From: an uncultured Ruminococcus sp. | GTDB lineage: Bacteria > Bacillota > Clostridia > Oscillospirales > Acutalibacteraceae | Direction of reading: 5' to 3' | Assembly: GCA_902785425.1 (NCBI GenBank) | Contig: CACZYP010000006.1 | Coordinates: forward strand, 1-44,392 | DNA: 44,392 nt | Part shown: positions 1 through 6,021 of the stretch, one piece after another | How positions within the stretch are numbered: position 1 is the first letter of the stretch | How the letters are laid out: the number at the start of each line of letters is the position of its first letter | Position numbers and translations under genes: made by a program | Notes under the pieces: generated by a model | What the model was told of the DNA's origin: nothing | The model's input: only the letters and a program-made list of their open reading frames with translations | Databases searched by the model: none

Positions 1-37
1 TTCAGCTTGGCAGTACTAATAGGTCGAAAGCTTGACC
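1..37 (+). rRNA. 23S rRNA, 3' end only
   Basis: The first bases match the universally conserved 3' terminus of bacterial 23S rRNA, with the CAGTACTAATAGGTCGAAAG segment followed by CTTGACC. The rest of the gene lies before the window. The following 70 bases resemble a pre-rRNA processing spacer and hold no 5S gene before the terminator at 109-140. Confidence 0.93.
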
Positions 38-108
38 AGTTCTTTGGTCTATCGAATGTTTATCGGGCTTTGTTCAGTTTTGAGGGTGCTTGAAGCACTA
101 AAAGTACA

Positions 109-140
109 GGAGGTATCCTTAGTGGGTATCTCCTTTTTTT
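109..140 (+). terminator. Intrinsic terminator of the rRNA operon
   Basis: GGAGGTATCC (109-118) pairs with GGGTATCTCC (124-133), with two G-U wobbles, and a run of seven T follows. It closes the rRNA transcript 18 bases before the S41 protease gene. Confidence 0.9.
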
Positions 141-158
141 GTTAAACGAGGTGAATTT

Positions 159-1475
159 ATGGAGAAAAAACGTGGCAGAGGCTTCCTTATAGTATTTCTT
201 ATAATGATGAGCGCTCTTACCGTTTATTTTGTTTTCAATATCTTTTTCAGCCCATACTGGGACAGCGTTTATGCGCCCACGGGATATTTCAGTCTTGCTT
301 CAATGAGATATCCGGAAAATGACAGCGAAACATTTACAAAAGAGCAGGCTTGCGAGGATATAGATTATCTTGTAAAGGTTCTTGGACGGATCCATCCCGA
401 TTGTATTGACTCTGTTCCGCAGGAGATATTGGATTGCGCCGAAAAACAGAAGCAGTCGTTTACTGATGAAGTATCTTCGTACGACGTCTGGCGTGCGTGT
501 GCCCGTGTGCTTCATTTGTTCGATGATGCCCATACGATGGCGGGACCTTCCTATTCACTCGATTATCTGAAGGAGCATAAAGAGATAGTTGCATCGGGCG
601 CAGAGCTTGCGGCTATCAACGGCGTTTCTGTTGGGGATATTTTCCATAATAATGAGGAACTTGTTTCATATGAGCTTGATCCGTGGGGAATACGTATAGT
701 TGAGGGTCTTGTATCAACTAAAGAAGGCTTGAAATATCTCGGCGTTTACAGTGATACACTTGAATACACGTACCGCTATTCCGACGGAAGCGAAACTGTA
801 AAGACATATTCTTCAAAAGATTTTTACAGTGAAGCTGCGATGAATACCGATGAAACCGAGGATACCCCCTACAGCTCGCAGATCATTTCCGAAAAATCTG
901 CGGCGATACTTACTCTTGATTCCTGCGTTTACGATATGGACTTCCGGGAATTCATATATAATTTCTTTAAAGATATAAATGAAAAGAATATCGGATCGCT
1001 TGTGATAGATATTCGTGAAAATTCCGGCGGTACATCGCAGGTGTTCGACGAGATCATGATATATCTTGATCATGATAAGTTCAGTACAGCCGGCGGAGAA
1101 TGGCGTCTCGGTCCGTATATGATGACATGGGAGCCAAGCGAGCAGAAGGTCACGCATATGGACGATGTCAGTGTTTTTGGCGGCGATGTCTATGTGCTTA
1201 CTTCCAACAACACATTCAGTTCCGGAACGCTTATAGCCGAATATATGCAGGACAACGGCTTTGCGACTGTTATAGGCGAAGAATGCGGCAGCATGCCGGC
1301 AGGCTACGGTGACGTTTCCGTGTTTCAGACGCCTAATGCTGCGGTCACGTTCCAGGTCTCAACGAAGTTTTTTGACAGAGTAAACGAGGAACGCAGAGAT
1401 GAACCGCTTACGCCTGATATCAGGACTTCAAAGAATATGGCGCTGCTTGAAGCTATGGATATTATTTCAAAATAA
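159..1475 (+). CDS. S41-family (C-terminal processing) peptidase, membrane anchored
   Basis: This 438-residue protein has a single N-terminal membrane segment (about residues 9-30) and then an extracytoplasmic part ending in an S41 tail-specific protease fold. The segment LVIDIRENSGG (281-291) is the conserved strand of the family, and NTFSSGT (351-357) holds the likely nucleophile Ser354. No clear PDZ domain is seen, so it resembles the short S41 proteins of Clostridia rather than classical CtpA. The ATG is chosen because GAGGTG lies five to six bases upstream. It directly follows the rRNA terminator, so it needs its own promoter, which I could not find. Substrate unknown. The stop codon overlaps the first base of a 12-base repeat (1475-1486). 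Confidence 0.85.
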   Translation: MEKKRGRGFLIVFLIMMSALTVYFVFNIFFSPYWDSVYAPTGYFSLASMRYPENDSETFTKEQACEDIDYLVKVLGRIHPDCIDSVPQEILDCAEKQKQSFTDEVSSYDVWRACARVLHLFDDAHTMAGPSYSLDYLKEHKEIVASGAELAAINGVSVGDIFHNNEELVSYELDPWGIRIVEGLVSTKEGLKYLGVYSDTLEYTYRYSDGSETVKTYSSKDFYSEAAMNTDETEDTPYSSQIISEKSAAILTLDSCVYDMDFREFIYNFFKDINEKNIGSLVIDIRENSGGTSQVFDEIMIYLDHDKFSTAGGEWRLGPYMMTWEPSEQKVTHMDDVSVFGGDVYVLTSNNTFSSGTLIAEYMQDNGFATVIGEECGSMPAGYGDVSVFQTPNAAVTFQVSTKFFDRVNEERRDEPLTPDIRTSKNMALLEAMDIISK

Positions 1476-1486
1476 GGAACCACTGA
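1475..1486 (+). repeat. Dispersed 12-base repeat AGGAACCACTGA, copy 1
   Basis: The same 12 bases occur at 18903-18914 (minus strand) and 44267-44278 (plus strand), each just after a stop codon. The sequence resembles the tips of some IS5-family elements, so it may mark insertion-element remnants; that link is inference. Confidence 0.5.
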
Positions 1487-1496
1487 TTATAATACG

Positions 1497-1529
1497 ATCC
1501 CGAAAGTGCTTTTCGCTTTCGGGATTTTT
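1497..1529 (+). terminator. Intrinsic terminator after the S41 gene
   Basis: ATCCCGAAAG (1497-1506) pairs perfectly with CTTTCGGGAT (1516-1525), followed by T residues. Confidence 0.85.
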
Positions 1530-1624
1530 CACTAATATGATCAGATTTGAGTATTCCATATTTGCACGAAGTCTGACCGTTATTTGATCTTTATGTGAAA
1601 GTTAAAAATCTACAGTTTAAACCA

Positions 1625-1654
1625 TTGACAAACTAATAAAAATATGCCTATAAT
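1625..1654 (+). promoter_or_regulatory. SigA-type promoter for the small zinc-ribbon gene
   Basis: A perfect TTGACA (1625-1630) and a perfect TATAAT (1649-1654) are separated by 18 bases. The start codon of the 53-residue gene lies 67 bases downstream of the -10 box. Confidence 0.75.
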
Positions 1655-1720
1655 TATTATTGTAACTGTGTTTGAATTATCAGATGCAGTTGAGAAAAAT
1701 ATGAATGGTGGATTAAAAAA

Positions 1721-1882
1721 ATGAAAAAACCGATATTTAAAAAGAAAAAAACATGTAAAAAGTGCGGTGCAGAGATGAATATATGTGCATGCAAATGTTC
1801 TCAGTGCGGAGGTCATGATTGGTGTGAGATCGCAGCATGGGCAATAATCGTTGCTGCTATAATCATACCTATAGTAAGATAA
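1721..1882 (+). CDS. 53-residue Cys-rich zinc-ribbon membrane peptide
   Basis: A small gene with its own consensus promoter, a GGTGGA ribosome site eight bases before the ATG, and a terminator after the stop. The peptide starts with a Lys-rich stretch, has seven cysteines between residues 12 and 35 (CKKC, CACKC, CSQC, HDWC patterns) that look like a metal-binding ribbon, and ends with a hydrophobic helix (about 38-52). Expected topology is a cytoplasmic metal-binding head on a tail-anchored helix. I do not recognise the family. Signals on both sides and the non-random cysteine spacing make it likely to be a real gene. Confidence 0.6.
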   Translation: MKKPIFKKKKTCKKCGAEMNICACKCSQCGGHDWCEIAAWAIIVAAIIIPIVR

Positions 1883-1897
1883 TATAATGTATTGCAA

Positions 1898-1931
1898 AAC
1901 CCCCGTGCAGCGTAAAAACTGCACGGGGGTT
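1898..1931. terminator. Bidirectional terminator between convergent genes
   Basis: AACCCCCGTGCAG (1898-1910) and CTGCACGGGGGTT (1919-1931) form a perfect 13-pair stem. It lies between the convergent 53-residue gene and the MBOAT gene and can serve both strands. Confidence 0.85.
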
Positions 1932-1935
1932 AACT

Positions 1936-3348
1936 TTAAAATTGTAAGTATATAAACGGATTAAAAGTAGACGAAGCAAGCGTGATAATGCACATCGCAA
2001 ACATTATAAAAGATACGGCGTAGGAGCCGTAGTCTGCGGTGAGCGTGCCTGCTTTGCTTTTTTGCAGATGGTTTTCCACATGTTTTGAAATTGGTGTGGA
2101 AAACACGACCGCAAGGATCAGTATTACGATAAAGTAAATACTGAACGATTCGCCGAATGCCGTAAGCGAGGCTGCCGAAACGGAAAATCCCGTAAACATC
2201 TTTGCGATGAATGTGAACGCCTTTGAGAGCGTTTCTGCTCTGAATATAACGAATGTCACGGTGACTTCAAGAAGCGTGTAGATGTGGCGCACAGGCTTGA
2301 TTTTGAGCTTTTCGAGCGGTATCACCTTGTAGCTTTCGAGCATGAGGAAAAGGCCGTGTAAAAGTCCCCATACTACGAACGTCATGTTTGCGCCGTGCCA
2401 CAGTCCCGTAAAGAAGAACACAATGATCCTGTTGAGGGCTGTTCTGAATTTGCCTTTTCTGTTGCCGCCGAGCGGAATGTACAGATATTCCTTGAACCAC
2501 GATGAAAGCGAAATGTGCCATCTGCGCCAGAAATCCTGCACCGAATCTGCTGTGTACGGGTAGTTGAAGTTTTCTTTGAACGTGAATCCCAGCATGTGAC
2601 CGAGACCGATAGCCATATCACTGTAGCCGCTGAAATCGTAGTATATCTGAAGCGTGTAGGCGATAGCGCCGAGCCAGCAGGTAAGAGCGCTCATGTCTGC
2701 GGCTTCAAGCGCAAACATTCTGTCGCTCACAGCACCTACTGTGTTTGCTATAAGCACCTTTTTTGAAAGACCGATGATGAATCTGCGAACGCCGTATGCG
2801 GTGTCTTTTGCGGTTATTTGCCTGCTTTCGATCTGCTGTGCCACATCGTAATACTTTACGATAGGCCCTGCGATCAGCTGCGGGAAAAGCGATATGTACA
2901 AAAGCACGTTCAGGAAATTTTTCTGAACGACGGAATTATCTCTGTAAACGTCGATAACGTATGAAAGTATCTGGAATGTAAAGAACGAGATACCTATTGG
3001 CAGCCTGATATCAGGCACGGGAATGTTTACGGGCAGGATCGTATTGAGCGTTTCGGTAAAAAAGCCTGCGTATTTGAACACGCCGAGCAGCCCGAGATTG
3101 AACACTACCGCCAAAACAAGCGGCAGCTTTTTGTGATTTATTGCTTTTGCGATGACCCGTGCAAGAATGTAGTTTATCAGCACGGAGAAAACCATGATAA
3201 ATACCGTAACAGGCTCGCCGAACGCATAAAAAAGCAGGCTTATGATGATAAGCCAAACATTCTTAGCCTTTATCCCCGGAACGGCGAGATATATCAGGTA
3301 AGATACCGGGAGAAAGATAAACAAAAATACAGTTGAACTAAAAACCAT
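1936..3348 (-). CDS. MBOAT-family O-acyltransferase, AlgI/DltB/PatA-like
   Basis: A 470-residue polytopic membrane protein of the membrane-bound O-acyltransferase family. The diagnostic segments are WRRWHISLSSWFKEYLYIPL (274-293) and GLWHGANMTFVVWGLLHG (315-332), with the near-invariant His318 and a second His278. Family members move an acyl, usually acetyl, group across the membrane for transfer to an exported polymer. Start ATG at 3348 has AGGGG five to six bases upstream. It is the last gene of a minus-strand group; the AlgJ/AlgX-like partner expected for the second step lies two genes upstream (4597-6018). A fold-back element fills the gap before it. The polymer that is modified cannot be told from sequence. 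Confidence 0.9.
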   Translation of the reverse strand: MVFSSTVFLFIFLPVSYLIYLAVPGIKAKNVWLIIISLLFYAFGEPVTVFIMVFSVLINYILARVIAKAINHKKLPLVLAVVFNLGLLGVFKYAGFFTETLNTILPVNIPVPDIRLPIGISFFTFQILSYVIDVYRDNSVVQKNFLNVLLYISLFPQLIAGPIVKYYDVAQQIESRQITAKDTAYGVRRFIIGLSKKVLIANTVGAVSDRMFALEAADMSALTCWLGAIAYTLQIYYDFSGYSDMAIGLGHMLGFTFKENFNYPYTADSVQDFWRRWHISLSSWFKEYLYIPLGGNRKGKFRTALNRIIVFFFTGLWHGANMTFVVWGLLHGLFLMLESYKVIPLEKLKIKPVRHIYTLLEVTVTFVIFRAETLSKAFTFIAKMFTGFSVSAASLTAFGESFSIYFIVILILAVVFSTPISKHVENHLQKSKAGTLTADYGSYAVSFIMFAMCIITLASSTFNPFIYLQF

Positions 3349-3361
3349 AAAAAGCCCCTAT

Positions 3362-3537
3362 TTATTAATTGACAATGGATAATTGACAAGGGACAATTTC
3401 GGAGTCGCTTCGCTCCTGTTTTATATTAGAGTTTCGGCAACGAGGATCAATTGGGATCCGATGCGTCTATCTAATATAACTAAAGCACGAAGTGCTTCCG
3501 AAATTGTCCATTGTCCATTGTCAATTATCAATTGTTA
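3362..3537. mobile_element. MITE-like fold-back element with long terminal inverted repeats
   Basis: About 175 bases with no gene. The left arm (about 3365-3403) carries TTGACAATGGATAATTGACA and GGACAATTTCGGA; the right arm (about 3497-3535) is its near inverse complement, with TCCGAAATTGTCC and TTGTCAATTATCAATTG. A further inner stem is TTATATTAG (3421-3429) with CTAATATAA (3471-3479). The whole segment can fold on itself. It touches the stop codon of the lipoprotein gene and sits just before the MBOAT ribosome site. No other copy is visible in the window. Confidence 0.7.
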
Positions 3538-4551
3538 AAAGTTGTTGCTGTCTATTGCGATAGTGATCGATTCAACTGTGTCGTCTACAATGAAGAAGCT
3601 GAGGAAGTACTTGCCGTCGCTTGATACGTATCTGTAGCTGCTCGAACCGAGAAGCTGGTAGTTTTCACCGTATGCTGCGATAACGTCTTCAAGTGAAGCG
3701 CCGATAGCAATGTCCTTGTCATTTGTGGATACAGAGTCGCTCTTGAACTCAATGCCCGAAACGATCTCGTTTTCGCTGTCCTTTACGGGGAATGTATTGA
3801 TAACGATATCGCCGTAATCATAGGAAGCGTCTTCCTGACCTACATAGAGGCATGAGGGGCTTGTTGTCTTTGAGTAGTCAAGACCCAGGTTAGCCATAAC
3901 GTCCATCATGTCTGCTTCAAGGTTGATCTCATAGCCGTTGTAGTTGAGGGAGAGGTCGGTAGTTTCGTCAAAGCTGCCTGTAGATACAGCTGTATCTGTT
4001 TCGCTCTGTGTATCTGTCTCTGTATTGGCAGCAGTTGTGTCTGTGTCGTGCGAATGAGTCGTATCTGTTTCTGCAGGGATCTTGCTCTCGACCTTGCTTG
4101 ACTCTGCTTTGCTCGATTCTTCCTTGCTCGATACAGCCTTGCTTGAAGCTGATTTACTCGATGCTGCCTTGCTTGATGTAGCCTTACTTGAAGCCGCCTT
4201 GCTCGATGTTGTTTTTTTGCTTGAAGTGGTGGTCTTCTTGCTTGAAGTTGTCTTCTTGCTTGAAGTTGTCTTCTTGCTCGATGTAGTCTTTTTGCTCGAA
4301 GATTTCTTATCGGAGTCGGTAGTTGTTACCTTCTTCTCGCTCTTGGAGCTTTCGTCCTTCTTGCTTTCAGTGTCTTCCGTATCCTCTTCATCTTCTTCGG
4401 TCTCTGTATCGGTGTCGGTGTAGAGAACTCTTGAGGGAGATTCGTAATCGTCGGGTGTGATACCGTCCTTAGAGCCGCATGCCGTCAGGCTTGTGAGCAT
4501 GAATGCGCCTGCAAGAGCGGCAATGATGATTCTTTTTGCCTTGATATTCAT
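3535..4551 (-). CDS. Lipoprotein with long Ser/Lys/Thr linker and C-terminal folded domain
   Basis: A 338-residue predicted lipoprotein: signal peptide with lipobox LTAC and lipidated Cys25, an acidic stretch (about 45-75), then a long low-complexity linker built of SSKKTT and SSKAxSSK units (about 80-165), and a C-terminal domain of about 140 residues. The C-terminal part has two similar segments, a 'hydrophobic-DVMANLG' and a 'SLEDVIAAYG' motif, recalling duplicated BamE/SmpA-type modules; this is only an impression. The start at 4551 is preferred over an upstream ATG at 4581 because AAAGG precedes it and the signal peptide then begins properly with MNIKAKR. It lies between the AlgJ/X-like and MBOAT genes and may be an accessory factor of that system. 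Function unknown. Confidence 0.8.
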   Translation of the reverse strand: MNIKAKRIIIAALAGAFMLTSLTACGSKDGITPDDYESPSRVLYTDTDTETEEDEEDTEDTESKKDESSKSEKKVTTTDSDKKSSSKKTTSSKKTTSSKKTTSSKKTTTSSKKTTSSKAASSKATSSKAASSKSASSKAVSSKEESSKAESSKVESKIPAETDTTHSHDTDTTAANTETDTQSETDTAVSTGSFDETTDLSLNYNGYEINLEADMMDVMANLGLDYSKTTSPSCLYVGQEDASYDYGDIVINTFPVKDSENEIVSGIEFKSDSVSTNDKDIAIGASLEDVIAAYGENYQLLGSSSYRYVSSDGKYFLSFFIVDDTVESITIAIDSNNF

Positions 4552-4596
4552 TGTGGTTCGACCTTTCTTTATTTGATACATGTAACTATTATAATA

Positions 4597-6018
4597 TTAA
4601 AGCGACAATTCTGCAAGAGGCTGCGTGCAGATATATTCACCGTTTTTTTCAACATAAGCGAATATCTCGTAATCTCCGGCAGGGATCTCATCTTTGCCAA
4701 GGCGAAGCGAGAATGCGTAGTCGTTCTCTCCGTCCGGGTCTTCCAGAAGCTCGCTTTCGTATACGGGAAACGCTTCGTAGGCATACACTGCGCCGTCAGT
4801 TTCAAGCGTGATGTATATATCGCTGTTGTCTGCAAAATATTTCTCGTCAAGAACTCCGTAAATGCGGATATTCTTTCCCTTGTCGGAAACCTCGCAGATG
4901 TTTTTGTCGCTTTCTTCAATACTTGCCGAAACGTCCATATCTCGTGACACAGCGGTCATTATCGGCGAATCCTTTGAGATGTTTGCAAGGTTTCTCTCAA
5001 CGATCTCAAGTATGACATTCTGTGCGTCAAGCTCGTCTGCAAGCTCTGTTTTATAGGGAACTGCACGGGAGAATGAGGCTTTAGCCGTGTTTTCCGCCGC
5101 AAAAGGATAGAACGCTCTTCCGAACGAGTCACGGTACATCAGCAGTGTTTCTTCTCCGGGGCCTTTTGTTTTTATCATCATGTCATCTTCGCTGACAAAT
5201 TCGCTTCTGTAGTCGAAGGTAAAGTCTATATCGTAGACTTCCTGCTCCGAAAGTCTTTCATAGCTTGGGAAAAGCATTCCGTCAAGATCGGAGTGCCATA
5301 CCTTCTGAGTACAGTGCGAAGCATAAGCAAAATCATCGTGAGCCATACCGAGTGCATCTGCTGCGGCGTTGAATGCCACAAGTGCGCCCTCGTTCGTCCA
5401 GTGGGAATCACGTTCAAGGTAGAGCGTGTGTCCGCACTGCGAAAATATCGGTGCAAGCTCTATGTGATTCACGCCAAGCTCATCAAGCTTTTTTGCAAGC
5501 CGCTCTCTGTTTGAAGGCTGCGAAGATCTTACGTATCTCTTTGGCATGTTCTCGGGATAGACCGAGTTTTTGTTCGGAGCGGTGAAGTAGAGAAATTTTC
5601 TGCCGTCGTTTTCAAAATGCTCCTGCATCAGAGCTATGGTTTTTGCAGTGTTATAGAGCTTTCGTTCGCTCATTGCGTTTTCGCCTGTGTAGTCGGGCAG
5701 CGTTTCTGCAAAGTAGAGCCAGTCGCTGCTGCCTACGATGACCTTTTCGCTTGAAGATGTTTTAAACACCTCGCTTTTTATGAGGCTGTCAAGCGTTACA
5801 AGCTGAGGCCTGAAAGCAAAATGCTCAGAAAAATACGTTTCAAACCGGCTGCTCCAATTAAGGTTTATACTGCCGTCTTCTTCGAGAAATTCAGGCATTT
5901 GTGAAAGCTGTCTGTTTTCCGATGTGCTGTCCGTTTGAGTTAACGGGATAAACGCAAGCGGCGCTGCGCATAATGCGAGAAACGCCGTTGTGTAGATTAT
6001 CTGTAATGATTTTTTCAT
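4597..6018 (-). CDS. AlgJ/AlgX-like DHHW-family protein (SGNH-type acetyltransferase)
   Basis: A 473-residue protein with an N-terminal signal or anchor helix (about 1-26) and a DHHW/AlgX-type SGNH domain. The signature DSHWT (204-208) supplies Asp204 and His206, and RDSFG (296-300) supplies the candidate nucleophile Ser298, matching the catalytic set of AlgX/AlgJ proteins that place acetyl groups on extracellular polysaccharide. The tail (about 370-473) looks like a separate beta domain. The start lies three bases after the stop of the dockerin gene, so translation may be coupled; no strong ribosome site is seen. With the MBOAT protein at 1936-3348 it would form a two-step O-acetylation route outside the membrane. 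Confidence 0.85.
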   Translation of the reverse strand: MKKSLQIIYTTAFLALCAAPLAFIPLTQTDSTSENRQLSQMPEFLEEDGSINLNWSSRFETYFSEHFAFRPQLVTLDSLIKSEVFKTSSSEKVIVGSSDWLYFAETLPDYTGENAMSERKLYNTAKTIALMQEHFENDGRKFLYFTAPNKNSVYPENMPKRYVRSSQPSNRERLAKKLDELGVNHIELAPIFSQCGHTLYLERDSHWTNEGALVAFNAAADALGMAHDDFAYASHCTQKVWHSDLDGMLFPSYERLSEQEVYDIDFTFDYRSEFVSEDDMMIKTKGPGEETLLMYRDSFGRAFYPFAAENTAKASFSRAVPYKTELADELDAQNVILEIVERNLANISKDSPIMTAVSRDMDVSASIEESDKNICEVSDKGKNIRIYGVLDEKYFADNSDIYITLETDGAVYAYEAFPVYESELLEDPDGENDYAFSLRLGKDEIPAGDYEIFAYVEKNGEYICTQPLAELSL

Positions 6019-6021
6019 GAT

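Noticed and set aside
4082-4423. Plus-strand frame with LLDVVFLLEVV repeats
   Set aside because: It is the reverse-strand reading of the SSKKTT repeats of the lipoprotein and has no ribosome site.
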